DNA of 64,000 nt from Clostridia bacterium (GTDB lineage Bacteria; Bacillota; Clostridia; Christensenellales; CAG-138): NCBI GenBank assembly GCA_016292635.1, contig JAEDIC010000001.1, forward strand, positions 131,631 to 195,630. The letters run 5' to 3'. Made by a program: the position numbers and the translations under genes. Positions 8,497-16,165 of this stretch are shown in pieces; within the stretch, counting starts at the first letter, position 1, and every line of letters begins with the position of its first letter. The notes under the pieces were generated by a model. It saw only the letters and a list, made by a program, of their open reading frames with translations, was not told where the DNA came from and did not search any database.

Positions 8497-9365
8497 AGTT
8501 TAACTTCCTCCGTGGGAGCTTGCTCAAGAAGCTCCGGATTCTGAAGCAGGTGCTTTAGTATCTTAATGGTCTTTGAATAATAGAATCCGTCTGCGATGCG
8601 CTCGTCCAGTGTTATGCCTATATCCATGACCTCGCGCATTTCCACATTGCCCGCCTCATCATAAAAGGGCACCATATGCTTCTGCCCCAGCACAAAGAAG
8701 ATGGAGCAGGTACCCCAGTTGGACAGGTGGTGGTAGCAGGCGTTAAGGCCTATTGAGCCAAGGTTGGATATGAACACAGTGGCGTAGTTTGGGTCCTCCC
8801 TGACCAGGTCGTAGGGAACTTTGCCCTTGCGGTCAAGGTAAAACAGTATTCCCATAACTATCTTCAGTACCCACCGGGGCAGCTTGAGTATCATTGCCAT
8901 GGCATCGGTGGTGTTGTCGGTTACCTCGGATTTTCTAAGGTTTGTAATATCCTCCTTCAGGCATTGATGAATGCGGTCAATGTTATCCTCATCGCCGAAC
9001 TTTCTGAACCACAACGCCTCATGGGCGTCGTCGGAAAAGCTTTTTTTCATGGTAAAGGCGCAGGCAATATGGTTGCGCTGATATATCCTGCCGCCGGATA
9101 TAAACCTGTTCATGCGGGGGCGCAGGGTTATGGTACGCACCAGCGCCGCAACGAAGGCATGGAGGTATGTATACTTGAACTCCGGATCGCTTTCCGTCTT
9201 TTTTGCAAGGTATGCATTAAGGTTGGTAAGATCTATCTGCTCCTGAATGAAGGCCTCGTTATCCGCCCTGTTTGGGTATATAAGAGGCATTATGCCATGC
9301 ATGGGGTCAAGGTCCCTGAGCCAGACGCCGTCCCGCCTGTCTCCCCTTTTAATCCTGGCTGCCAT
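8493..9365 (-). CDS. 2-oxoacid dehydrogenase E2-like acyltransferase-fold protein
   Basis: The protein has 290 residues with the chloramphenicol-acetyltransferase/E2 catalytic fold but no lipoyl or subunit-binding domain. The E2 active-site motif (DHRxxDG) appears here as DERIADG near residue 255, so the general-base His is replaced by Glu while the Asp-Gly remain. It is the first gene of a two-gene operon with the acyl-CoA synthetase. GGAGGAG precedes the start at 9365. An acyl transfer from the partner's acyl-CoA is a reasonable guess, but the changed catalytic residue leaves room for a binding or regulatory role. Confidence 0.7.
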   Translation of the reverse strand: MAARIKRGDRRDGVWLRDLDPMHGIMPLIYPNRADNEAFIQEQIDLTNLNAYLAKKTESDPEFKYTYLHAFVAALVRTITLRPRMNRFISGGRIYQRNHIACAFTMKKSFSDDAHEALWFRKFGDEDNIDRIHQCLKEDITNLRKSEVTDNTTDAMAMILKLPRWVLKIVMGILFYLDRKGKVPYDLVREDPNYATVFISNLGSIGLNACYHHLSNWGTCSIFFVLGQKHMVPFYDEAGNVEMREVMDIGITLDERIADGFYYSKTIKILKHLLQNPELLEQAPTEEVKL

Positions 9366-9390
9366 AGGGTATTCTCCTCCGAAATAAAAA

Positions 9391-9408
9391 AAATGTATTA
9401 ATGCATTT
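9391..9408. promoter_or_regulatory. Candidate operator, AT-rich dyad after the -10
   Basis: AAATGTATTAATGCATTT is palindromic except for one base pair. It sits directly downstream of the minus-strand -10, where a bound repressor would block transcription of the acyl-CoA synthetase operon. The regulator is unknown. Confidence 0.45.
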
Positions 9409-9410
9409 GA

Positions 9411-9439
9411 ATTATACCATAAATGTCAGGCAAAATCAG
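9411..9439 (-). promoter_or_regulatory. Promoter of the acyltransferase/acyl-CoA synthetase operon
   Basis: On the minus strand an extended -10 (TGGTATAAT; TATAAT at 9411-9416) is seen. The -35 at about 9434-9439 is weak, as often found at extended -10 promoters. Confidence 0.55.
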
Positions 9440-9443
9440 CAAA

Positions 9444-9465
9444 AAGATTAAAGAACTTTAATCTT
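9444..9465. promoter_or_regulatory. Perfect 10-bp dyad, candidate operator
   Basis: AAGATTAAAG, AA, CTTTAATCTT is a perfect inverted repeat. It lies just upstream of the leftward -35 and about 40 bases before the selA promoter. It could bind a dimeric regulator of the acyl-CoA operon. Confidence 0.5.
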
Positions 9466-9503
9466 AATAATCAGACCCAGCATACGCCGCCGCTTATTTT
9501 CCG

Positions 9504-9532
9504 TTTTCATTGGCGTATGGATATGGTAAAAT
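9504..9532 (+). promoter_or_regulatory. Probable promoter of selA
   Basis: TTTTCA (9504-9509), 17 bases, then TAAAAT (9527-9532), 39 bases before the selA start. Confidence 0.4.
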
Positions 9533-9571
9533 ATTTTATATATGCGCCATGTGCGCAAAAGGGAGGCCACT

Positions 9572-10963
9572 ATGGATAAAAACGCCTGCTTCAGAAACAT
9601 ACCCAAGGTGGATACGCTGCTGGAAACCCCCGAAATAACCGCCCTTGCGGATAAATACGGCCGTGAAGTGGCGGTGGATTGTATTCGCGGCCGCACCGAG
9701 TCCCTTCGTGCGTTTATAAGCGAAAGCAGCGATATGGCGGCGATACAGCGCCGCATGGATTCCCTCGTATCCGATATATGCGCCGCGGCGGAGAAGCTTT
9801 TTGCCCCCGATCTGCGCCCCGTTATAAACGCCACCGGCACCGTGCTGCACACAAACCTTGGACGCGCCCCCATATCCGCGGCCCATTCGGAGCGCATGCA
9901 GGCGCTGGTGTCCGGCTATTCCAATCTGGAATATGACCTTGCCGCCGGGGCAAGGGGAGAAAGATATTCCCATTTTGAGCAGCTGCTTTGCCGCATAACC
10001 GGCGCAGAGGCCGCAATGGCGGTAAACAACAACGCGGCAGCGGTGTATCTTGTACTGTGCGCCCTTGGGGCGGGCAGGGAAATACCCGTATCCCGTGGGG
10101 AGCTGGTTGAAATCGGCGGCAAATTTCGCGTGCCTGACGTTATGGCTCAAAGCGGCGCTGTCATGGTAGAGGTGGGCACCACCAACAAGACCCGCCTTGC
10201 AGACTATGAATCCGCAATCACGGAAAACACCGGGGCGCTGTTAAAGGTGCATACCAGCAACTTCCGCATTGTCGGCTTTACCGAAAGCGTATCCGTAAAG
10301 GAGCTGTGCGACCTTGGCGCAAAGCACGGCCTGCCCGTAATTGAGGACATAGGCAGCGGCGTACTCATAGACCTTTCAAAATACGGCCTGCCCTACGAGC
10401 CCACCGTTCAGGAATCCCTCCGTGCCGGGGCGTCCATAGTGTGCTTCTCCGGGGACAAGCTGCTGGGCGGCCCTCAGGCCGGCATAATCGTTGGCAAAAG
10501 GGAATATATCGCAAAGATAAAAAAGCACCCCATGACAAGGGCGCTGCGCATAGATAAATTCACCGCGGGAGCGCTGGAGCTCACCTTTGAGGATTACATC
10601 AGCGAGGAACGGGCAATAAGCAACATACCGGTCCTGCGTATGCTCACCCGCACCCCCTATGAGCTTTCCGAAAGCGCCGCAAGGCTTGCCTCCCTCTTAA
10701 AGGGCGCAAATGCCGCCGTGGCAATAGAGAATTGCGAATCTCAGGTTGGCGGCGGCTCCATGCCCCTGGCCCGCCTCTCCAGCAAGGCAGTTACTATCAA
10801 GCCCAACGCCATTACCACCGCCGCCTTTGAGGCTCGGCTGCGGCTGCTGCCCCTGCCCATCGTGGCCCGGGTAACCGAGGACAAGGTGCTGCTGGATCTT
10901 CGCACCATCCCTGACAACCAGCTTGACGCCGTTGCGGCGGGCGTTATGAAGGCGCTGGAATAG
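9572..10963 (+). CDS. selA: L-seryl-tRNA(Sec) selenium transferase
   Basis: The protein has 463 residues, the normal SelA length. The ATG at 9572 is preceded by GGGAGG. SelA is a PLP enzyme that converts Ser-tRNA(Sec) to Sec-tRNA(Sec) using selenophosphate. The PLP lysine lies in SGDKLLGGPQAG (K296, matching K295 of E. coli). The N-terminal helical region (VINATGTVLHTNLGRAP) is also typical. selB, selC and selD are not in the window and no in-frame UGA selenoprotein was noticed, so the rest of the pathway must lie elsewhere. A family A repeat follows 18 bases after the stop. Confidence 0.93.
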   Translation: MDKNACFRNIPKVDTLLETPEITALADKYGREVAVDCIRGRTESLRAFISESSDMAAIQRRMDSLVSDICAAAEKLFAPDLRPVINATGTVLHTNLGRAPISAAHSERMQALVSGYSNLEYDLAAGARGERYSHFEQLLCRITGAEAAMAVNNNAAAVYLVLCALGAGREIPVSRGELVEIGGKFRVPDVMAQSGAVMVEVGTTNKTRLADYESAITENTGALLKVHTSNFRIVGFTESVSVKELCDLGAKHGLPVIEDIGSGVLIDLSKYGLPYEPTVQESLRAGASIVCFSGDKLLGGPQAGIIVGKREYIAKIKKHPMTRALRIDKFTAGALELTFEDYISEERAISNIPVLRMLTRTPYELSESAARLASLLKGANAAVAIENCESQVGGGSMPLARLSSKAVTIKPNAITTAAFEARLRLLPLPIVARVTEDKVLLDLRTIPDNQLDAVAAGVMKALE

Positions 10964-10980
10964 GAATTAAGTTTTGTCCT

Positions 10981-11113
10981 CTTCTTTTTCTCTTTTTTCA
11001 CGGGAAAGAAAATAAGAAAAAGAAGCAAAAGAAAAGCGAGAGAGTAACAGGGATTGCGAAATACAAAGCTTTTTACCGCTTTTTAAATTTGGCCTCAACG
11101 GGAGGCCAAATTT
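10981..11113 (+). repeat. Family A composite repeat after selA
   Basis: A pyrimidine/purine hairpin (10981-11025) comes first, then GCAAAAGAAAAGCGAGAG and a spacer. The AAATTTGGCCTC / GAGGCCAAATTT palindrome (11085-11113) closes the element. It begins 18 bases after the selA stop, in the gene's direction. Confidence 0.85.
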
Positions 11114-11125
11114 GCTTTTGTTAAA

Positions 11126-11158
11126 CAAAAGGCCCGAACGGAGCGTTCGAGCCTTTTG
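11126..11158 (-). terminator. Terminator of the SH3 protein gene
   Basis: CAAAAGGCTCGAACG pairs with CGTTCGGGCCTTTTG on the minus strand, followed by T-rich sequence. It lies 20 bases after the stop at 11178. Confidence 0.75.
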
Positions 11159-11177
11159 TCTTGCGTTTTGTTGGGGT

Positions 11178-12311
11178 TTAGCCTATGGAGTCGATGGGCA
11201 GATAGCCGTAGCAGCCGCAGTCGTTTACCTTTACCCTTACCCAGCTGGAATTGGAAGTGCCGGAGATCAGGGTCACATCGCTGCCCTTAAGCAGGGTGTG
11301 GGTGACGGTGCTGCTGGTGGAGGGGTAGGAATACAGCACGATGCTGTATCTGGTCTCATAGGTTTCGCCGATGGTGAGGGTATTGCAGTAGCTATAGGAG
11401 GGAGTGGAGCAGCCCCAGTTAAAGTTGTAGCAGGGACCGCAGTAGTACTTATCCTGATAGCATACGCCGCCGTTGGTGTAGCAGCCGTTGGTGTAGGATA
11501 CTACCTTGCCGCATTCATCGCAATAATAGCAGGTGGGGGCGGTCTTTATGGCAGAGGCGGACAGATAGGACTTGTAGCAGTAGCCCTCAACGCCCCTTGC
11601 GGTGCGAACCTTGTACCAGTTTCCGGACTTGCCAAGATAAGTGACCTTGTCGCCCTTATTCAGCTCCGCAACCACCCTGTAGCTTGTGCCGGGGCCCTTA
11701 CGAACGTTCAGCCCGGTGGTGGCATAGTAATATGCGCAGGCAGAGCCGGTGGTGTCCAGGTTTTCATCGGCCTTGTCGCCGGTGGAGGTCGCATACAGCT
11801 TAAGGTAGCTTGCGCTGGCGTAGGCGACGGATCCGTCAGTAGTCAGCAGCTTATACCAGTTGCCGGATTTGCCTACGCGGGTGCACTGCTGACCCTTGGC
11901 CAGGGCGCCCACGATGCCATACTTGGTGCCGGGACCGCTGCGCACGTTCAGCGCGGTGGTGGCGTAGTAGATGTCTCCGCAGTCAGAGCATACCTTGAGC
12001 TTTGAACTGCCGGTAACGCCGGACCCGGAGGAAGAGCTGGTCCTGGCGGTCAGGTAAGCGGTAGATACATAGCCAAGCTCATACTGGCTGTATTGTATCT
12101 GGGTCCAGTTGCCTACTACCTTGCCGGTGGCTGTTACGGAATCACCCTTGTCCAGATAGCCCAGCACGGCGTAGTTTGTGCCGGGGCCGCTGCGTACGTT
12201 TACGTCAGTCTTGGCATACATTAGGGTGCCTGCACCTGCCAGCGACATAAGGCCCAGGGCCATTGCGAGAACCAAGGCAAGAGCGGTGGCCCTACAAAGT
12301 TTCCTTTTCAT
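11178..12311 (-). CDS. Secreted multi-SH3b protein with cysteine-rich segments
   Basis: The protein has 377 residues. The ATG at 12311 follows GGGAGG at good spacing and opens a signal peptide (MKRKLCRATALALVLAMALG). Three SH3b domains with the VNVRSGPGTxY signature follow (near 35-90, 120-175 and 195-250), and a fourth diverged SH3-like domain ends the protein. Two Cys-rich parts stand out: CSDCGDIYY between SH3 domains 1 and 2, and a CYYCDECGK ... CYQDKYYCGPCYNFNWGC stretch near 265-320 that could bind metal or form disulfides. SH3b domains bind peptidoglycan, so a cell-wall role is likely. No enzyme domain is seen. Confidence 0.8.
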   Translation of the reverse strand: MKRKLCRATALALVLAMALGLMSLAGAGTLMYAKTDVNVRSGPGTNYAVLGYLDKGDSVTATGKVVGNWTQIQYSQYELGYVSTAYLTARTSSSSGSGVTGSSKLKVCSDCGDIYYATTALNVRSGPGTKYGIVGALAKGQQCTRVGKSGNWYKLLTTDGSVAYASASYLKLYATSTGDKADENLDTTGSACAYYYATTGLNVRKGPGTSYRVVAELNKGDKVTYLGKSGNWYKVRTARGVEGYCYKSYLSASAIKTAPTCYYCDECGKVVSYTNGCYTNGGVCYQDKYYCGPCYNFNWGCSTPSYSYCNTLTIGETYETRYSIVLYSYPSTSSTVTHTLLKGSDVTLISGTSNSSWVRVKVNDCGCYGYLPIDSIG

Positions 12312-12565
12312 AATATTTACCTCCCGGTGGTTTAGTCTGCGATACATTTTCCTGTACGCTGTCTTTATTATAGCCCCTATTCCGGGCATATAGTAGGCAT
12401 GATACAAGAAAATTCTGTTAACAATTGTTTAAGTTGTGCTTTTTGTTAAAAGCTGGACACCATATGTTGTGTAAGGAAAAAATTGGACCATATCGCAATG
12501 TTTTGGAGATAAGGCTTAAGTGGGTCGTTTGAACAGCAACGCTGATTACAGCCCGGCCAAAAAGC
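12312..12565. other. Upstream region of the SH3 protein gene
   Basis: On the minus strand a TATAAT (12367-12372) lies about 55 bases before the SH3 gene start, with no good -35. The rest (about 12420-12560) carries no ORF or RNA that I recognise. It then runs into a family A repeat. Confidence 0.4.
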
Positions 12566-12705
12566 AAACTTGGCCTCCCGTTGAGGCCAAATTTAAAAAG
12601 CAATATAAACCCGCTTATTTCGCAATCCCTTTTACGCTCTATCTTTTCTTTCTCCTTTTGCTTCTTTTTTCTCTCCTTTCCCGTGAAAAGAAAGAGAAAA
12701 AGAAG
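12566..12705 (-). repeat. Family A composite repeat after the zinc-ribbon gene
   Basis: Reading on the minus strand, the hairpin (12661-12705) begins 15 bases after the stop at 12720. The GGCCTC palindrome (12566-12594) follows. The element is oriented with the minus-strand gene. Confidence 0.85.
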
Positions 12706-12719
12706 GCCGCTTACTATTC

Positions 12720-13142
12720 CTAACTCTTCGCCTCGAACCTGTTGCCGCATTTGGAGCAGGTAACCCGGATGCGGCCCTTGCCCCGGGGCACACGGAGCTT
12801 CTGCATACACTGGGGGCAGGCCAGGTATTTGTATTGTTTCTTTTCCTTCCGGGTGTTTATGAAGTTTTTGCGGCGGATGGAGAGGTTTTGCCACCAGGCG
12901 CGGATCTTGCGCTCAATGGTAAGATAGCGGGCAAGCTCCTGCTGGCGGGCGGCGAAATTTCGGCTCAGGGTGCGGAACAGCGCAAAACCCATAAGGGCCA
13001 GAGTTACGCCCCTTATGGCATAATACACCCCCGCGGAGGCTCTGCCGAAGAACCAGGATATAACGGAAAACGCAAGGCCGGTCAGCACCAGCGTGCGGCT
13101 GAACCTGTCAAATCCGTATCTGCCCTGAAACCATCCGTTCAT
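12720..13142 (-). CDS. Small membrane protein with C-terminal zinc ribbon
   Basis: The protein has 140 residues, with two predicted membrane helices (about 17-33 and 38-58), a basic helical linker, and a C-terminal zinc ribbon (CPQC ... CSKC, 18 residues between the pairs). Its function is unknown. Similar two-helix zinc-ribbon proteins are common in Clostridia. It starts 11 bases after the GH13 gene and is probably cotranscribed with it. Confidence 0.75.
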   Translation of the reverse strand: MNGWFQGRYGFDRFSRTLVLTGLAFSVISWFFGRASAGVYYAIRGVTLALMGFALFRTLSRNFAARQQELARYLTIERKIRAWWQNLSIRRKNFINTRKEKKQYKYLACPQCMQKLRVPRGKGRIRVTCSKCGNRFEAKS

Positions 13143-13153
13143 ATAAACGCACC

Positions 13154-15019
13154 TCAGTCTTTAATGAGAATAAAAGCCGACTCGGCGGGGAGCATGAGGG
13201 TTCCCGTAAGGTCGGTAAACTTTTCGCCGGAAAGAAGGTCGGTATAGCTGCCGGAAAGGTCGGCTGTCATATCCCCCGCAAATTCCTCCGTCTTAAGGCT
13301 TATTTGGGTATTTTCGCCCCGGTTCACCATGCACACAACGCCCTTGCGGCAGAGGACGAATACGCTGCCCGCGCCGAACATCGCGCAGCCGTGCTCGGTA
13401 AGGCCGGGAATCCTGCGCCGTGCCTGACCAAGGGTGCGGAAGTATTCCACAAGCTCACCGTCCTCATTGCCCCAGGGGTATGTGCCCCTGTTGAAGGGGT
13501 CTGCCATGCCATGAAGGCCGGCCTCGTCCCCATAATACAGGCAGGGCACTCCGGGCAGCGTGTATTGTATTGCCGCCGCCAGCATAAAGCGCGCCCGGGC
13601 GTCTTTCGTCTCCCGGGGGGTGAAGGTTATCTCCGCCTGCTTTTCCCGGCAAATGTCTCCCCGTCCGGGAGCTCCCGCCAGCGCGGTAATCGGGCGCACC
13701 TCGTCATGGCTGCCCATAAGGTTAAGCTGGGCATAATAGAAGGGCTCCGGATAGTTCTCCATGAGGGAAAGGAGTGTGTTTGCAAGTTCCCTGCCGTCCA
13801 TGCGCCCAAGGAAGAAGCTTATCATGGCGGAGCGGAAGGGATAGCACATTACGCTGTCCAGTTCATGACCGTCCACATACTTGCGGCGCTTGCCGTATGC
13901 CTGTTTGTTGGAGGCCTCTTCCCATACCTCGCCCAGGAGCACGCCCTCGGGGTCGTTTGCCTTTACGCGGGAGCGAAGGTATTGTATGAATTCATCCGGC
14001 AGCTCGTCCGCCACGTCCAGCCGCCATGAGGTTATGCCGGAGGAAGCGTATCTGTCAAGCACGCTGCCCACGAACTCCATATAGGAAGGGGTCATCTCCT
14101 CCACCTCGGGCAGGGTCTCAAAGCCCCACCAGCTGCGGTATTTGGTTGGATATTCACGGAAGGCGAACCACTCACGGTACGGTGAGTTTGGATCGCTGCA
14201 GGCGCCGCCGCCGAATTTATTGTATTTGTCAAAGTATACGCTGTCGTCGCCGGTGTGGGAATATACGCCGTCCAGCATGAGCTTTATGCCGAATTCCTCC
14301 GCCTTTTTCGCAAGGTGGTCAAGGGCCTCGTTTCCACCAAGCATTGGGTCAACACGCATATAGTCCGCCGTGTTGTAGCGGTGGTTGGAGTCTGACAGCA
14401 CTATGGGGTTAAGGTATATGCAGTTTACCCCAAGGGAGGCTATATAGGGCAGCTTTTCAGCAATTCCCCACAAATTTCCCCCGAAAAAGTCCGTTGGGCA
14501 ATAATGCTTCCTGCCGGGCAGGGGAAGATAATCCGGAGCGTCGCTCCAGTTTTCATGCACAGTAAACTCATGGCCAAGGGCCTTGTGCTCCTCTATGCCC
14601 AGTATCTCCCCGGGGCGATAAAACCTGTCCGGAAATATCTGGTATGTCACGCCCCTGCGGAACCACTCGGGCGTTGTGTAATCCGCCTCGTATACCGTAA
14701 GCTGGTAGGATTCGGGGGGATAATCGAACATCTGCCCCTCGCCGCCCCTGCCGCTGTAATATTTGCAGCCCTCGGGGGCGTATATCATGAAGTAATACCA
14801 AACTATGCCGGTATGGTCCGGGGTGTAGAAAAACTCCACGCCGCCTTCCATACGCTGCCCGTTTATCATTTCCTCGTGGTCATCCACCCAGAGGCGCAGG
14901 AATATGGTTATATCCTGCCGCTCCGTCTCCGCAAAAAAGCGCACCCTTACGCCGGGATTTACCGAGCCAAAAGGGGATTTATATTTGCTGTTTCTGGAAT
15001 CAAACTTCATCATATGCAT
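13154..15019 (-). CDS. GH13 alpha-amylase family enzyme (neopullulanase/maltogenic type)
   Basis: The protein has about 621 residues. An N-terminal beta-sandwich (1-115) precedes a TIM barrel with all GH13 regions: DGVYSHTG (I), SWRLDVADE (nucleophile Asp, II), LLGEVWEE (acid/base Glu, III) and NLMGSHDEVR (transition-state Asp, IV). A C-terminal beta domain follows. There is no signal peptide, so it acts in the cytoplasm on imported maltodextrins. The start is uncertain: GTG 15031 and ATGs at 15019, 15013 and 15010 all lack a ribosome site. The promoter at 15034-15061 would initiate near 15027, which excludes the GTG and suggests a nearly leaderless message. I chose 15019. Confidence 0.88.
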   Translation of the reverse strand: MHMMKFDSRNSKYKSPFGSVNPGVRVRFFAETERQDITIFLRLWVDDHEEMINGQRMEGGVEFFYTPDHTGIVWYYFMIYAPEGCKYYSGRGGEGQMFDYPPESYQLTVYEADYTTPEWFRRGVTYQIFPDRFYRPGEILGIEEHKALGHEFTVHENWSDAPDYLPLPGRKHYCPTDFFGGNLWGIAEKLPYIASLGVNCIYLNPIVLSDSNHRYNTADYMRVDPMLGGNEALDHLAKKAEEFGIKLMLDGVYSHTGDDSVYFDKYNKFGGGACSDPNSPYREWFAFREYPTKYRSWWGFETLPEVEEMTPSYMEFVGSVLDRYASSGITSWRLDVADELPDEFIQYLRSRVKANDPEGVLLGEVWEEASNKQAYGKRRKYVDGHELDSVMCYPFRSAMISFFLGRMDGRELANTLLSLMENYPEPFYYAQLNLMGSHDEVRPITALAGAPGRGDICREKQAEITFTPRETKDARARFMLAAAIQYTLPGVPCLYYGDEAGLHGMADPFNRGTYPWGNEDGELVEYFRTLGQARRRIPGLTEHGCAMFGAGSVFVLCRKGVVCMVNRGENTQISLKTEEFAGDMTADLSGSYTDLLSGEKFTDLTGTLMLPAESAFILIKD

Positions 15020-15033
15020 AGATTTTAGCACAA

Positions 15034-15061
15034 ATCATACCCGCGTTCATGCACTTTGCAA
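15034..15061 (-). promoter_or_regulatory. Promoter of the GH13/zinc-ribbon operon
   Basis: TTGCAA (15056-15061), 16 bases, then TATGAT (15034-15039) on the minus strand, squeezed into the 41-base gap after the aldolase gene. The predicted start is about 8 bases before the ATG at 15019. Confidence 0.5.
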
Positions 15062-15072
15062 CATTGTCACAT

Positions 15073-15849
15073 TTAATCCGATCTGGCTTTACGAATTACA
15101 TCCCCAACCAGGGATATAAGCAGCGCAACATCCACATTCAGCGCCACCGCGTCAAATCCCCGGGCAAAATATTCCTTTATTGCGTTGGGGTCGGTGGTAT
15201 AGGTGAATACTATCTTGCCCGCAGCCTTTGCGGCGGCCTTTATCCGCTCCACAGCGGCGGTAAATTTCCCATCCGCAAACTGCCCCGGCTTGCCCAGGGC
15301 AACGGAAAGGTCGTATGGACCAATGAATATGCCGTCCACCCCATCGATGGCGGCTATCTCCTCGATATGCTCAAGACAGCCCGCCGTTTCGCATTGGGGG
15401 AATATCATGGTTTCCCTGTTGCATACGTCAAAGTAGCTTTGGAGGCCCTTTTGCGCGAAATCCTCAAAGCCGTAGCCCCCGTTTGCCCCAATGAAAACCC
15501 CACGGCTGCCCTCGGGATAATAGCGGCTGTCCTGTATAAGCTTACGCACTTCCTCAACGGTGTTTATCTGGGGCACCACCAGCCCCAGCGCCCCCGCCTC
15601 CAACATGGAAAGCACGGAGCCCCGGCTGCAATCCCGCACGCGGACGAAGGGAGTCATGGTATGGAGCTTTGCGGCCCGCACAAGCTTTTGCACGGTCTCC
15701 GCGCCAACTGTGCCGTGCTCCCCGTCGATTATTACGAAATCCAGCCCGCTGTACCCAAGGGCCTCCATGGCAGTTTCAGAGCCCAGGTGGGAAAATGTGC
15801 CTATGCAGGGCGTACCTTCCTGCATTTTCCGCTTAAAGTAGTTTATCAC
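15073..15849 (-). CDS. HpcH/HpaI-family class II aldolase
   Basis: The protein has 258 residues, the normal length for the 4-hydroxy-2-oxoheptanedioate/2-keto-3-deoxyrhamnonate aldolase group. These metal-dependent enzymes split or form 2-keto acids from pyruvate and an aldehyde. Motifs are DFVIIDGEHG, the metal-binding QCET stretch (QIET in most relatives) and IFIGPYDLS. The start is GTG at 15849, with AGGAGG 7 bases upstream. The substrate cannot be fixed because no pathway neighbour is present. Confidence 0.82.
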   Translation of the reverse strand: MINYFKRKMQEGTPCIGTFSHLGSETAMEALGYSGLDFVIIDGEHGTVGAETVQKLVRAAKLHTMTPFVRVRDCSRGSVLSMLEAGALGLVVPQINTVEEVRKLIQDSRYYPEGSRGVFIGANGGYGFEDFAQKGLQSYFDVCNRETMIFPQCETAGCLEHIEEIAAIDGVDGIFIGPYDLSVALGKPGQFADGKFTAAVERIKAAAKAAGKIVFTYTTDPNAIKEYFARGFDAVALNVDVALLISLVGDVIRKARSD

Positions 15850-15959
15850 GATATGGCCTCCTGTGTTGATTATTTGGGGGTCTTTTTTCGCTTTATATCA
15901 CCGTAACCAGGGGCGGGAAAATGTCAATGCGGCCCGTATTCTCTTTCATCAAACCAAGC

Positions 15960-16150
15960 CGCTTTTCTGTCGGACCACACCTTGCCTCACCCTTCGGATA
16001 TCCTCAGCCGGCCTATTTCAATCCGCTTTCGGCGGCGTGTACGCCGAATGCGGGGCAAAACCGGAGGTTTTGGTTCTTCGCGGGTTTCGCCGCCCGGGGG
16101 CAGTGTAACTGGGAGAGGCGAAGCCTGAAACCCTCGCCAAAGTTGCGAAA
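15960..16150 (-). repeat. Family C structured repeat
   Basis: The minus strand contains GGGTTTCAGGCTTCGCCTC, then CCCGGGCGGCGAAACCCGCG, AAAACCTCCGG and a GGCGTACACGCC hairpin ending in GCGGATTGAA. The same order occurs at 54046-54211. It fills the gap between addA and the aldolase gene. Confidence 0.65.
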
Positions 16151-16165
16151 CCACTTGGCGACACC

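Noticed and set aside
9572..10963. Selenoprotein readthrough (in-frame UGA) in nearby genes
   Set aside because: All genes around selA are full length for their families without needing UGA decoding.
10981..11113. CRISPR array or REP/BIME elements as an explanation for family A
   Set aside because: Copies are dispersed, not regularly spaced, so not CRISPR. They are far longer than REP units and have two different palindromes.
12420..12530. Remnant of an insertion sequence with TGGAC-type ends
   Set aside because: AGCTGGACACC and TTGGACCAT recall IS ends, but there is no transposase fragment and no clear inverted repeat.
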